DNA of 64,000 nt from Phocaeicola fibrisolvens (GTDB lineage: Bacteria; Bacteroidota; Bacteroidia; Bacteroidales; Bacteroidaceae): contig NZ_JAOQJI010000004.1 in NCBI RefSeq assembly GCF_025567125.1, positions 62,001-126,000 on the forward strand. The letters run 5' to 3'. Each line of letters opens with the position of its first letter. Positions within the stretch are counted from its first letter, which is position 1. Positions 53,871-63,164 of the stretch are shown in pieces. Position numbers and translations under genes: made by a program. The notes under the pieces are model-generated. The model did no database searches. It was given only the letters and a program-made list of their open reading frames with translations, and was not told where the DNA came from.

Positions 53871-55796
53871 ATGAAACCGATTCCTAAGTATATTGCTTTT
53901 TTGCTGGTGATTATCGGATTTTATGCTTGTGCAAGTACAGGCATGCCCGATGGAGGTCCTTATGATGAGACGCCGCCCAAGTTTGTGCGTGCGACTCCGG
54001 AACCCAATGCCACGAATAACAAGCGAAAGAAGATTTCCATAGAATTTGATGAATATATCAAGCTGGACAAACCTTCAGAAAAGGTGATTATTTCGCCTCC
54101 GCAAAAAGAGGCTCCAGAAGTGAAAGTGAGCGGTCACCGGGTATTGGTGGAGTTCTTTGACAGTTTGCGTGAAAATACGACTTATACAGTTGACTTTGGA
54201 GACGCTATTTTGGATAATAATGAAGACAATCCGCTAGGCAATTTTGCTTATGCATTTTCTACCGGTGCGCATATTGATACGATGGAAGTTTCGGGTACGG
54301 TGCTGAATGCAGAGAATCTGGAGCCGGTAAAAGGTATTCAGGTAGGACTTCACAAGAACCTGGAAGATAGTGCGTTTGTAAAACTGCCTTTCGACCGTAT
54401 TTCAAGAACCGACAGCCGTGGACATTTCACGATTCGTGGAGTGGCTCCAGGAAAGTATCGTGTTTACGCTTTGATGGATGGTAACCAGAATTACTTGTTC
54501 GACTCGAAAACGGAGGCGATTGCCTTTCAGGATTCGCTGGTGATTCCCGCCATGCGTCCGGATGTTCGTCAGGATACGGTATGGAATGAACTAGACACCT
54601 TGGCCTACGATACGATTTATGAGGTGCATTACACACATTTTTTGCCGGACAACCTGATTTTGCGTTCGTTCAAGGAAGAAAATCCGATGCAGTATCTGGT
54701 AAAGAGCGAACGAGAACAACTGAACCGTTTTTCTTTGTACTTCAGTGCGAAAGCAGATACGTTGCCTACCATCAAAGGGTTGGATTTCGACGAGAAAGAT
54801 GCCTTTGTAATCGAGAGTAATCCGCGTAATGATACTATCCGCTATTGGATTAAGGATACGGTGATGTGTGAACGAGATACGCTGACTTTTCAAATGGACT
54901 ATTTGGCCACAGATACGTTGGGACAGTTGGTTCCGAAAACCGATACGTTGCGTATGGTGAACAAAATAGACAAGAAGCGGCGTATGGCTTTGGCTGAAGA
55001 GGCCATGAAGAAAGAAGAAAAGGAGAGAAAAAAGCGTGCGAAAAAAGGTGATACATTAAAGGTAGAACCGAAATTCCTTTCCATGACAGTTGATGCTCCT
55101 TCCAGCCTGGATTTGAACCGAAATATTGGTTTGAAATTTGAAGAGCCAGTGGAATACATCGATACCGCGGCCATACACATGGCCATCAAGGTAGATTCTC
55201 TATGGGAGGATATTCCTTTTATTCTGATGAAGGATTCAGTTGCCCCTCGTCAGTATCAGATTTTGGCCGATTGGCAGCCGGGAAGGGAATATCAATTGAA
55301 GATTGATTCGTTGGGAATAAAAGGAATTTATGGACTATACTCCAATAAGGTGGAAAATCAGTTGAAGGTGAAAACACTGGAAGAGTATGGTACGCTGTAT
55401 CTGAATATTGTGGGAGCCGGTCCTCATGCTATTGTACAGTTGCTGAATGGAAGTGACGGGGTTGTCCGCCAACAGTCGGTGACAGACAAGAAAACATGTG
55501 ATTTCTATTTTCTTCAGCCCAGCACGAAGTATTATATCCGTCTGTTCAATGACGATAACAACAACGGAGTGTGGGATACTGGTAACTATGAGGAGAAACG
55601 GCAGCCTGAAGAAGTGTTCTACTTTCCGAAAGTATGGGAAATGAAAGCCAATTTTGAGTTTGAAGAGACTTGGGATATACACGCCCTTCCACTCGATAAA
55701 CAGAAATTGGACGAGATAAAGAAACAGAAGCCTGATGAGGCCAAGAAAATTAAAGACCGTAACAAGGAGCGGGCTCGTAAACTAGGAAAAACATGA
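53871..55796 (+). CDS. Ig-like (SbsA/Big_5-type) domain lipoprotein
   Basis: 641 residues with a lipoprotein signal (VIIGFYAC, cysteine about 21) followed by ASTGMPDGGPYDETPPKF, the start common to a conserved Bacteroidales lipoprotein family. A Big_5-type domain covers about 35-125 (KKISIEFDEYIKL ... FAYAFSTG). A carboxypeptidase-like beta domain follows (TGVLNAENLEPVKGIQV-like; FTIRGVAPGKYRVYALMDGN). Lysine-rich helices lie around 365-395, and more beta domains follow. The C-terminal tail is highly charged. Function unknown; likely a structural or folding-related outer-membrane lipoprotein. It overlaps the next gene by the ATGA at 55793-55796, so the two are translationally coupled. Confidence 0.82.
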   Translation: MKPIPKYIAFLLVIIGFYACASTGMPDGGPYDETPPKFVRATPEPNATNNKRKKISIEFDEYIKLDKPSEKVIISPPQKEAPEVKVSGHRVLVEFFDSLRENTTYTVDFGDAILDNNEDNPLGNFAYAFSTGAHIDTMEVSGTVLNAENLEPVKGIQVGLHKNLEDSAFVKLPFDRISRTDSRGHFTIRGVAPGKYRVYALMDGNQNYLFDSKTEAIAFQDSLVIPAMRPDVRQDTVWNELDTLAYDTIYEVHYTHFLPDNLILRSFKEENPMQYLVKSEREQLNRFSLYFSAKADTLPTIKGLDFDEKDAFVIESNPRNDTIRYWIKDTVMCERDTLTFQMDYLATDTLGQLVPKTDTLRMVNKIDKKRRMALAEEAMKKEEKERKKRAKKGDTLKVEPKFLSMTVDAPSSLDLNRNIGLKFEEPVEYIDTAAIHMAIKVDSLWEDIPFILMKDSVAPRQYQILADWQPGREYQLKIDSLGIKGIYGLYSNKVENQLKVKTLEEYGTLYLNIVGAGPHAIVQLLNGSDGVVRQQSVTDKKTCDFYFLQPSTKYYIRLFNDDNNNGVWDTGNYEEKRQPEEVFYFPKVWEMKANFEFEETWDIHALPLDKQKLDEIKKQKPDEAKKIKDRNKERARKLGKT

Positions 55797-56605
55797 TAAA
55801 GAAACTGATTCTTTGCCTATTCCTTCTGGCAGGAGGAGTGGCAGCCAGCGCACAGTGCGGAGCAGTAAATGATGCAATCAAGCCAGGAGAGACACTTTCT
55901 TATGAGTTGAAATTTAACTGGAAATTTGTCTGGATTAACGCGGGATGGGCAAAGATGACGGTTAATGAAACAAAATATAAAGGTATGCCCTGCCTGAAGA
56001 CCGACTTGCAGTCGTATACAAACAAGAAAATTGACTTTTTCTTCAAGATGCGCGACACACTGACCTGTATCACCTCGGAAGATCTTGTTCCTTTGTATTT
56101 TCGGAAAGGGGCTGAGGAAGGCAAACGTTATACGGTGGACGAAGTACATTTCAGTTATCAGAACGGAAAATGTATAGTGGACCAGCAGCGCACGTTGCGG
56201 GGGAACACCGACAAGCATCATGATGAGATGCCGGTGTGTGTATACGATATGTTGAGTATTCTTTTGCAGGCTCGTTCGTATGATCCTGCCGACTACAGAC
56301 CCGGGCAGAAGATACTTTTTTCTATGGCAACTGGAAGGGAAGTAGAGAAACAGACGTTAATTTATCGGCGCAAAGAGAACTATAAAGCTGAAAACGGAAT
56401 AACTTACCGTTGTTTGGTTTTCTCGTTGGTGGAATATGTAGGTGAAGAGAAAAAGGAAAAAGAGGTCATTACTTTTTATATAACAGACGATCGCAACCAT
56501 TTGCCGGTACGTTTAGATATGTATCTGAATTTTGGCTCAGCCAAAGCTTTCTTAACGGATATCAAAGGGAACCGGCATCCGCTGACTTCTATAGTGAAAA
56601 AATAG
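55793..56605 (+). CDS. DUF3108-family exported protein
   Basis: 270 residues with a signal peptide (MIKKLILCLFLLAGGVAASAQ). The body follows the DUF3108 pattern: GETLSYELKFNWKFVWINAGWAKM at the N-terminus, then repeated antiparallel strands with YNGKCIV-like and FYITDDRNHLPVRLDMYLNFG near the end. DUF3108 proteins are beta-rich periplasmic proteins of unknown role, possibly lipoprotein- or lipid-binding. Last gene of the GH3-superfamily operon; its ATG overlaps the previous stop. Confidence 0.85.
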   Translation: MIKKLILCLFLLAGGVAASAQCGAVNDAIKPGETLSYELKFNWKFVWINAGWAKMTVNETKYKGMPCLKTDLQSYTNKKIDFFFKMRDTLTCITSEDLVPLYFRKGAEEGKRYTVDEVHFSYQNGKCIVDQQRTLRGNTDKHHDEMPVCVYDMLSILLQARSYDPADYRPGQKILFSMATGREVEKQTLIYRRKENYKAENGITYRCLVFSLVEYVGEEKKEKEVITFYITDDRNHLPVRLDMYLNFGSAKAFLTDIKGNRHPLTSIVKK

Positions 56606-56644
56606 CCTGCTGTCGAGAAGTCGTTTGTCGATGAGAAGGTATAC

Positions 56645-56686
56645 AAAAATCCTCAACTATTTCGTGTGGGTAGTTGAGGATTTTTT
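56645..56686. terminator. Bidirectional terminator between DUF3108 and rnc
   Basis: AAAAATCCTCAACTA pairs with TAGTTGAGGATTTTT; A- and T-runs on either side suit both convergent transcripts. Confidence 0.85.
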
Positions 56687-56722
56687 GTGAGTTGGAATGC
56701 CGTTTGCTTTCGCAACTGAATC

Positions 56723-57709
56723 TTATTGAAGAGCAGGCTTTTCTTCTTTCGCTTCAGTCTCTTCCGTGATTTCTGTGATTTGGAAGGCCGCTTCTTCAGC
56801 TTCGGCAATGATGCGTTCTACATCATCGTATTTTTCCGTATTCTCTTCCACTTTCAATTCTTCTTCTGCTGTTGTGAGAAGAGCAGGGGAGAGCGATGCT
56901 TCTGTGGAAGAAGATTCGTTTTCATGAGCGGCTGTCTGCTCGCGGGCCGCTTTTTCCGCGAATATGGTATCAATGAACTGAGGGTCGTTCTTGATTTTGT
57001 TCAATGTTTCATGAGCAGCTTCTTGCTGTGATTCCTTTTTGGAATATCCTCTTCCTTGTCCAGCCGGTATATTTTCCACCATTACCTGGGTTTCAAATAC
57101 CGGATTTTGTTGTTCATCAACTGATTGTTCCAGAAGATTGAATTCAATTAGAAACCGATTTTTCTGTCCCCATTCAATCAGTTTCGACTTGAAGTTAACC
57201 TCCTTGCGCGACAATTTATCGAGGTTCAGATAAGGCTTGATAATACGTTCTTCCATGAAGAATTTGCAGGTTTCGTATCCTCTGTCCAGGTAGATGGCCC
57301 CTACGAGTGCCTCAAACGCATTGCCGCACATGTAACTATTGTGTGACGACTGTCGGGTGGTGTATTTAATCAACTTGTCCAGTCCGATTTGTACCGCAAT
57401 TCGGTTCAGTGTTTCCCTTTGTACGATTTTAGAGCGTGTATTGGTCAGAAATCCCTCCCGTTTTCCCTCAAACCGTTTGTACACGATGTCTGCCACTACA
57501 GCATCCAGGATGGCATCTCCCAGGAACTCTAGCCGCTCGTTGTTGAGCAGCCGTCCCTTGGCTTTTACCGAAGAAGATTTGTGTAAGAGAGCCTGCTGGT
57601 AAATCTCGATGTTCCGCGGGTAGAATCCCAGCATCTTATAAAAACAAAGATAAGACTCCTTATCCTTACGAAAAAGGAGCCTTATCTTATCTAGTATATT
57701 GCTAAACAC
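56723..57709 (-). CDS. rnc: Ribonuclease III with acidic C-terminal extension
   Basis: 328 residues against about 225 for E. coli RNase III. Catalytic domain with the signature NERLEFLGDAILDAVV (57-72) and the downstream acidic residues (NAFEALVGAIYLDRG). Double-stranded RNA-binding domain about 170-245 (NPVFETQVMVEN ... SQQEAAHETLNKI). The last ~75 residues are Glu/Thr-rich and lack a known fold. It cuts double-stranded RNA in rRNA processing and antisense regulation. Third gene of the acpP-fabF-rnc operon, starting 3 bases after fabF, a pairing common in bacteria. Confidence 0.95.
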   Translation of the reverse strand: MFSNILDKIRLLFRKDKESYLCFYKMLGFYPRNIEIYQQALLHKSSSVKAKGRLLNNERLEFLGDAILDAVVADIVYKRFEGKREGFLTNTRSKIVQRETLNRIAVQIGLDKLIKYTTRQSSHNSYMCGNAFEALVGAIYLDRGYETCKFFMEERIIKPYLNLDKLSRKEVNFKSKLIEWGQKNRFLIEFNLLEQSVDEQQNPVFETQVMVENIPAGQGRGYSKKESQQEAAHETLNKIKNDPQFIDTIFAEKAAREQTAAHENESSSTEASLSPALLTTAEEELKVEENTEKYDDVERIIAEAEEAAFQITEITEETEAKEEKPALQ

Positions 57710-57712
57710 AGT

Positions 57713-58978
57713 TTATTCAGTGTATTTTTTAACGATTACACATGCATTGTGACCACCAAATCCAAATGTGTTGCTCAATGCAGCACGTACAATACGCTTT
57801 TGTGCTTTATTGAATGTGAAGTTCAGGTTGTAGTCGATGTTTTCATCGTTGTCCCCTTCTTCATGGTTGATTGTCGGAGGTACAATGTCATTCTTTACAG
57901 ACAATACGCAAGCAATAGCTTCTACACCGCCTGTTGCTCCCAGAAGGTGTCCCGTCATTGACTTGGTAGAACTGATATTCAGTTTGTAAGCGTGTTCGCC
58001 GAACAAGTCCTTGATAGCTTTTACTTCGGACACGTCACCTACTGGAGTAGAAGTTCCGTGTACGTTGATATAATCAATGTCTTCCGGTTTCATACCAGCG
58101 TCTTCCAATGCACTTTTCATAACCAGTTTCGCACCCAGACCTTCGGGATGAGAGGCTGTTAAATGATAAGCATCGCCAGACGCACCCGTACCCGCCAGTT
58201 CTGCATAAATCTTTGCGCCACGAGCTTTTGCGTGTTCCAATTCTTCAAGAATCAGGCATCCCGCACCTTCTCCCATTACAAATCCGTCACGGCTTGCGCT
58301 GAACGGACGTGAAGCATGTGTAGGATCATCGTTGCGTGTAGACAAGGCATGCATGGCGTTGAAACCGCCTACCCCTGCGGGGAAGATGGCTGCTTCAGCA
58401 CCGCCTGTTACAATGATGTTGGCTTTTCCCAAGCGAATATAGTTGAATGCATCAGCTATGGCATTGGAAGAAGACGCACATGCCGAAGTAGTGGTGAAGT
58501 TTGGTCCATGGAAGCCATACAAGATGGAAATCTGTCCGGAAGCAATATCCGCAATCATCTTGGGAATAAAGAACGGGTTGAATTTCGGTCCGATGGTGTC
58601 TTTGGTCTTTTCGTAACCAGCCACTTCTTCCTCGAAAGTATGAATACCTCCGATTCCAACACCAAGAATCACTCCGACTTTATCCAAATCTTCTTTTTCT
58701 ACGTCAATACCTGCGTCAGTTACTGCTTCTTTGGCAGCTGTCACCGCATACTGTGTGTAAAGGTCCATCTTACGGGCTTCTTTACGGTCGATGTGGTCGG
58801 CTGCGTTGAAGTTCTTCACTTCACAAGCGAACTGAGTCTTGAATTTCGACGCATCAAAATGAGTAATAGGTCCTGCCCCGCTGACGCCATTGAGCAGATT
58901 GTTCCAGAATTCCGGAACAGTATTGCCTACGGGGGTCAACGCACCAAGACCTGTTACTACCACTCTTTTTAATTCCAT
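57713..58978 (-). CDS. fabF: Beta-ketoacyl-ACP synthase II
   Basis: 421 residues. Thiolase-fold condensing enzyme with active cysteine 167 in TTTSACASSSNA, and the two catalytic histidines in VHGTSTPVGD and MTGHLLGATGG, the FabF trio. FGFGGHNACV closes the protein. It elongates acyl-ACP in fatty acid synthesis, using the carrier encoded 13 bases upstream. Middle gene of the acpP-fabF-rnc operon. Confidence 0.97.
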   Translation of the reverse strand: MELKRVVVTGLGALTPVGNTVPEFWNNLLNGVSGAGPITHFDASKFKTQFACEVKNFNAADHIDRKEARKMDLYTQYAVTAAKEAVTDAGIDVEKEDLDKVGVILGVGIGGIHTFEEEVAGYEKTKDTIGPKFNPFFIPKMIADIASGQISILYGFHGPNFTTTSACASSSNAIADAFNYIRLGKANIIVTGGAEAAIFPAGVGGFNAMHALSTRNDDPTHASRPFSASRDGFVMGEGAGCLILEELEHAKARGAKIYAELAGTGASGDAYHLTASHPEGLGAKLVMKSALEDAGMKPEDIDYINVHGTSTPVGDVSEVKAIKDLFGEHAYKLNISSTKSMTGHLLGATGGVEAIACVLSVKNDIVPPTINHEEGDNDENIDYNLNFTFNKAQKRIVRAALSNTFGFGGHNACVIVKKYTE

Positions 58979-58991
58979 AGGGTAGAATTAA

Positions 58992-59228
58992 TTATTTTGC
59001 GTTAGCTTCGATGTAAGAGATAGCATCGCCTACAGTCTGGATTTTTTCTGCCTGATCGTCAGGAATAGAGATTCCGAATTCTTTTTCGAATTCCATAATC
59101 AATTCTACTGTATCCAAAGAGTCAGCACCCAGATCGTTAGTGAAGCTCGCAGTTGGAACAACTTCTGATTCTTCTACGCCCAATTTATCTACGATAATTT
59201 TCTGTACTTTTGATGCGATTTCAGACAT
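58992..59228 (-). CDS. acpP: Acyl carrier protein
   Basis: 78 residues, acidic four-helix protein with the phosphopantetheine site LGADSLDTVEL (serine 37). Promoter-proximal gene of the operon. Its high expression is served by the -7 box at 59280. Confidence 0.97.
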   Translation of the reverse strand: MSEIASKVQKIIVDKLGVEESEVVPTASFTNDLGADSLDTVELIMEFEKEFGISIPDDQAEKIQTVGDAISYIEANAK

Positions 59229-59279
59229 AATTCTAATTTTTTAAGTTTATAAATAATGTAATTTATTGATTTTTCGTTG

Positions 59280-59287
59280 CAAAGGAA
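59280..59287 (-). promoter_or_regulatory. -7 box of the acpP-fabF-rnc operon
   Basis: TTCCTTTG on the minus strand, one mismatch to TAnnTTTG, 51 bases upstream of acpP. Confidence 0.5.
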
Positions 59288-59385
59288 TAAATATTTCTGC
59301 TTTTAAACAAGTATTCTAGCAAATAAATGCACTCCCTTTGCACATTTTTATACATTCTGTGCACGAAAACATGCATTTTTGTGTC

Positions 59386-60396
59386 TTATTCTCTTCGTAG
59401 GGGATAGTCTCCACGGAGTTGTTCGAACTGTTCTGGATGTGCCCGCAAATGGTCGCAGTCGGTGTGGGGATTGTATTGCTGGAGAAGCTGCAGATTCTCA
59501 TCTCCAGAAAGGCTTTGACGGGAAACCTCTGGCAAAGTGAGATGGAAGTTCATCGGTTTATGGAAAAAACGGCAAAAGGCTTCCAAGACCATGCGGGTAG
59601 CATTGGCTTTTCCATCGGCAGAGTAGCCGGCAATGTGGGGGGTACCGATAAAGACTTTGTCGAGTAGTTCCCGGTTGATGTGGGGCTCGTTTTCCCATAC
59701 ATCGATTACAGCTCCTGCCACAGCACCCGTGTTTAAAGCGTTCAGCAGGGCCTCTGTTTCTACCACTTCCCCACGCGAGGTGTTGAGAAGATAAGGCCTT
59801 CTTTGTAGTTTCTGGAAGAAAGTCCGGTCGGCCAGGTGGAAGGTCTGGTATTTCCCCTCCCGAATCAAAGGGGTGTGGAAGGTCAGGATGTCGCATTGCT
59901 CAGCCAGTGTGTCCAGTGAAGTGAACCCTTGTTCGCCTGCATCGGCTCGTGGAGGGTCGTTCAGAAGCACTTTCATACCGATGCGTTCTGCCATTCGACG
60001 GATGCGTTCGCCTACGTGTCCCACACCGACGATGCCCAGACAGGCTCCCTTCAGTTGGAGCCCTTTTTCCTGTTGCAGCAACAGCAAGGCGGCATGTACA
60101 TATTGTTCTACGGCTCCGGCATTGCATCCGGGGCAGTTGCTCCATGTGATGCCGGCTTCCTGACAGTATTTTGTGTCGATGTGGTCGAAGCCGATGGTGG
60201 CTGTTCCGATGAATTGTACCTTACTGCCTTCCAGTAGCTGGCGGTTACAGAGTGTACGAGTGCGGATAATCAGGGCATCTGCTTCTTTGACCACTTCCGG
60301 AGTGAAATCTTTTCCGGGAAGATAAATGACTTCGTCTGCTAATGTTTCAATGAGGCCTTTTATATAAGGTATCTTGTTGTCTACGATTACTTTCAT
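59386..60396 (-). CDS. pdxB: Erythronate-4-phosphate dehydrogenase
   Basis: 336 residues. D-2-hydroxyacid dehydrogenase fold: NAD site GIVGVGHVGERI (about 118-129), NTSRGEVVETEAL with the substrate arginine, ENEPHINREL and the catalytic histidine in GTPHIAGYSADGK. The GYSADGK form and the short C-terminal dimerisation domain with a family-like FNxxR-type segment distinguish PdxB from SerA. It oxidises 4-phosphoerythronate in pyridoxal-phosphate synthesis. Single gene with its own promoter. Confidence 0.92.
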   Translation of the reverse strand: MKVIVDNKIPYIKGLIETLADEVIYLPGKDFTPEVVKEADALIIRTRTLCNRQLLEGSKVQFIGTATIGFDHIDTKYCQEAGITWSNCPGCNAGAVEQYVHAALLLLQQEKGLQLKGACLGIVGVGHVGERIRRMAERIGMKVLLNDPPRADAGEQGFTSLDTLAEQCDILTFHTPLIREGKYQTFHLADRTFFQKLQRRPYLLNTSRGEVVETEALLNALNTGAVAGAVIDVWENEPHINRELLDKVFIGTPHIAGYSADGKANATRMVLEAFCRFFHKPMNFHLTLPEVSRQSLSGDENLQLLQQYNPHTDCDHLRAHPEQFEQLRGDYPLRRE

Positions 60397-60434
60397 TTTT
60401 GTGTTAGTTTTAGTCAGCCTGTTTTTGAAGGTTG

Positions 60435-60442
60435 CAAATGTA
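60435..60442 (-). promoter_or_regulatory. -7 box of pdxB
   Basis: TACATTTG on the minus strand, perfect match, 39 bases before the start. Confidence 0.55.
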
Positions 60443-60505
60443 TATACTTTTGATGAAATGGAATACTAAATTGAAGACAATGCGATGTAAATCTTATTTT
60501 ATTTC

Positions 60506-60513
60506 TATCTTTG
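60506..60513 (+). promoter_or_regulatory. -7 box of the glycosyltransferase operon
   Basis: TATCTTTG, perfect match. It would give a leader of about 195 bases (60520-60713) in which I see no gene or clear riboswitch. Confidence 0.5.
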
Positions 60514-60713
60514 CCCTATAAGATAGTGATGATGAAACAATATGGTTGCCGATTATCTGAGTGAATCTGTTTGGTGCTTGACAAACGGATAATGATTGTA
60601 AAGACTTATGGTAAGAAAGCGTACAGTCTTAATTTCTTAAAAGGAATTATTAAGAATTTCTGTAAAGATACTTGTGAATTTAGTGAACTCAAATATTTAT
60701 TAACTGATTAATA

Positions 60714-61430
60714 ATGGAAAGTCTGCATATTATTACTCCTGTCAAGGATTCCATTGAATTTACATTGGAAACAATAAAGGCCATCCTGGATTCTGAAATA
60801 AAGGTACCTTATACCTATACCGTGTATAATGATTTCAGTACCCCAGAAAATACGAAGATACTGGAAGAAAATGCGAAGCAGCTGGGCTTCCGCCTGGTGA
60901 ATCTGTCGGATTTGACAGACCATCCTTCCCCCAATTACTTGCTGGTATTGCAGATGGCACAAAAGGAGGCCATTGAAGCAAAGGCCGGACTGTTGATTGT
61001 GGAGTCGGATGTAGTGGTGAAGAAGAATACCTTGCAGGGCTTGTTCGACGGGGCTGTGGCACGTCCGGACTGTGCCATTGCAGCTGCTGTCACTACCGAC
61101 GAGGCAGGTGTCATCAATTATCCTTATCTGCATGCCAAAGGAAATGAGAACAAGATTTATGCTGAAAAGAAGCATTGCAGTTTCTGTTGCTCCTTGCTGA
61201 CATTGGATTTTTTGCGGAAGTTCGACTTCCATCAGCTGGATGCCTCGAAGAATTGGTACGATGTGACCATTTCTCACGAAGCCTTGAAAAAAGGTTTTCA
61301 GAATTATTTGTTTACGGTATTGCCGGTATGGCATCGCCCGCACGGAAGCCGGCCATGGAAACAGTTGAAATACAAGAATCCCTTGAAATACTATTGGTTG
61401 AAGTTTACGAAAGGGTTGGATAAGATTTAG
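60714..61430 (+). CDS. Family 2 glycosyltransferase
   Basis: 238 residues, no signal. GT-A fold: starts LHIITPVKDSIEFTLETI with the nucleotide-sugar strand YTVYNDFST, and VESDVVVK holds the DxD-like metal site (near residue 100). The C-terminal HRPHGSRPWKQLKYKNPLKYYW is basic. Substrate unknown. First of three close genes (14-15 base gaps) with a sugar kinase and another transferase, which looks like an LPS core or surface glycan assembly operon. Confidence 0.82.
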   Translation: MESLHIITPVKDSIEFTLETIKAILDSEIKVPYTYTVYNDFSTPENTKILEENAKQLGFRLVNLSDLTDHPSPNYLLVLQMAQKEAIEAKAGLLIVESDVVVKKNTLQGLFDGAVARPDCAIAAAVTTDEAGVINYPYLHAKGNENKIYAEKKHCSFCCSLLTLDFLRKFDFHQLDASKNWYDVTISHEALKKGFQNYLFTVLPVWHRPHGSRPWKQLKYKNPLKYYWLKFTKGLDKI

Positions 61431-61444
61431 TTAAATGTGCATTT

Positions 61445-62185
61445 ATGAGTTTCATTAATCATCAGACCTTGGTTCTTAGTTCCGAATGTGAGTCTTTCAG
61501 AGCGTTCATGCTTTCTATACCGGAGCGTTTTGAGAAAGGTGAGGGAACTGTCATACATAAAGGACGGAATGAATTGCGGAAAATGACGTATGACGGTAAG
61601 GAACTTGTGGTGAAATCTTTTCGTACTCCCAATATTATCAACCGTTGGGTGTATGGCGTATTTCGTCCTTCAAAGGCCAAACGTTCTTTTGTGCATGCGA
61701 AGATGCTGCTGGACATTGGAGTGGGTACTCCTCGTCCGGTCGGTTATCTGAATATCCGGAAAGGATTACAGTTCGACCGCAGTTACTATGTGACCTTTGC
61801 TTCCGACTGTCCCTATACGTATGAAGAACTGTTTAAACGCAAGTTTCCATACGAAGACGAGGTACTTGCTGCGGTGGGACACGTCACAGCCCGGTTGCAT
61901 AATCATGGCTATGCGCATAAAGATTATGGACGGGGCAATATTCTGTTTGGGCAGACACCGGAAGGGATAAAGATTGAGATTGTCGATTTGAACCGCATGG
62001 ATATCGGTCCGCTGGACATGAAAGCAGGCTGCAAGAACCTGGAACGACTTCCGGCTACTCCCCACATGCACAGGGTCTTGGCCGAGGCGTACGCCAAAGA
62101 CCGGGGCTTTGACCCGGAGGCATGTTATAAACTGATGGTGGCCTATCGGAGTACCCAACCGGGAAAGATTGACGGACTTTACTAA
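61445..62185 (+). CDS. WaaP/Kdo-kinase-family lipopolysaccharide core kinase
   Basis: 246 residues. Protein-kinase-like fold with the nucleotide lysine in ELVVKSFRTP, the catalytic loop HAHKDYGRGNILF-type (AHKDYGRGNI, about residue 158) and the metal-binding VDLNRMD. This fits the lipopolysaccharide kinase (KdkA/WaaP) family, which phosphorylates Kdo or heptose of lipid A core on the cytoplasmic face. It lies between two glycosyltransferase genes, which supports a core-sugar role. The acceptor is not decidable from sequence. Confidence 0.82.
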   Translation: MSFINHQTLVLSSECESFRAFMLSIPERFEKGEGTVIHKGRNELRKMTYDGKELVVKSFRTPNIINRWVYGVFRPSKAKRSFVHAKMLLDIGVGTPRPVGYLNIRKGLQFDRSYYVTFASDCPYTYEELFKRKFPYEDEVLAAVGHVTARLHNHGYAHKDYGRGNILFGQTPEGIKIEIVDLNRMDIGPLDMKAGCKNLERLPATPHMHRVLAEAYAKDRGFDPEACYKLMVAYRSTQPGKIDGLY

Positions 62186-62199
62186 AGAACGACGGAGAT

Positions 62200-63096
62200 A
62201 TGAAAATAGTAGCTGTAGTGGTGACTTACAACCGGAGGGAGCTGTTGAAACGCAACATCCACTGTCTACGTGCAAATACTCCCGTGTCTTCCATTGTGGT
62301 AGTAAACAATGGAAGTACGGACGGCACTGCCGAGTGGCTGGATACCCAGCAGGACCTTACTGTAATTCATCAGGAGAATGTGGGTGGGTCCGGCGGATTC
62401 CATCGGGGTATTGAGTATGCTTATCAGGCGGGTGCGGAATGGATATGGTGCATGGACGATGATGTCTTTCCACGGACCGACTGTATGGAGCATCTTTTAC
62501 CTTATATGACAGAACCGCATGTGGGTATCCTGGCTCCTCGCCGGCTGATGGAGGGACAGATTTTTACCAATGATTTTCAGCGGGTAAACCTGACAAATCC
62601 GTTTGCCTCCATGTATCAGCAGAAATTGAAGAAACAGGTAGTCAATGCACCGGTGGAGATTTGTGGAACTGCCTTCGAAGGATTGTGTATCCGGCGCGAG
62701 GCGGTAGAAAAGATTGGGCTGCCCAACAAGGAACTGTTTATTTTCTGTGATGATACGGATTATTGCCTGCGGACGGTATTGGCCGGATTCCGTATTCTGT
62801 ATATCCCTTCTGCCTTGATGGATAAGGAAAAGTTCTTTTCCAATGACAATTGGGAGGAACGGAGCAAGAAGAAGAAATGGAAGCGTTTCTATCAGGTGCG
62901 TAACTCGACCTATTTGAATCATCATTACGGACGAAACTGGGGAGTGAGATACTTGCGGGGATTTAATGGGATGCTAGGCTATTGGCTGGTGGCTTTGCTG
63001 ACCTGTCCGTTTAAGGATGTCTATAGCCTGAAAGATGTCGGTAAATTCTGGAAGGCCTATTGTGACGGTATTCATGAGAAACTCGGGAAATATTGA
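62200..63096 (+). CDS. Family 2 glycosyltransferase (GlfT/rhamnosyltransferase-like)
   Basis: 298 residues. GT-A fold: IVAVVVTYNRRELLKRNI, VVVNNGSTDGTAEWL, the acceptor-side QENVGGSGGFHRG, and the metal site WCMDDDVFP (DDD near residue 88), as in the galactofuranosyl/rhamnosyl GT2 group. FIFCDDTDYCLR holds the probable catalytic base. The C-terminus carries aromatic segments (YWLVALLTCPF) that may touch the membrane. Last gene of the operon, closed by the hairpin at 63119. Confidence 0.88.
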   Translation: MKIVAVVVTYNRRELLKRNIHCLRANTPVSSIVVVNNGSTDGTAEWLDTQQDLTVIHQENVGGSGGFHRGIEYAYQAGAEWIWCMDDDVFPRTDCMEHLLPYMTEPHVGILAPRRLMEGQIFTNDFQRVNLTNPFASMYQQKLKKQVVNAPVEICGTAFEGLCIRREAVEKIGLPNKELFIFCDDTDYCLRTVLAGFRILYIPSALMDKEKFFSNDNWEERSKKKKWKRFYQVRNSTYLNHHYGRNWGVRYLRGFNGMLGYWLVALLTCPFKDVYSLKDVGKFWKAYCDGIHEKLGKY

Positions 63097-63118
63097 ACTC
63101 TGTCAGATTGAAAAAATA

Positions 63119-63160
63119 CACCCGGCTGGGAGGGAACTTATCACTTCTTCCAGCCGGGTG
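63119..63160. terminator. Bidirectional terminator between GT operon and msbA-type gene
   Basis: CACCCGGCTGG pairs with CCAGCCGGGTG. On the minus strand it is followed by TGTATTTTTT, on the plus strand by ACTTTTA. Confidence 0.85.
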
Positions 63161-63164
63161 ACTT

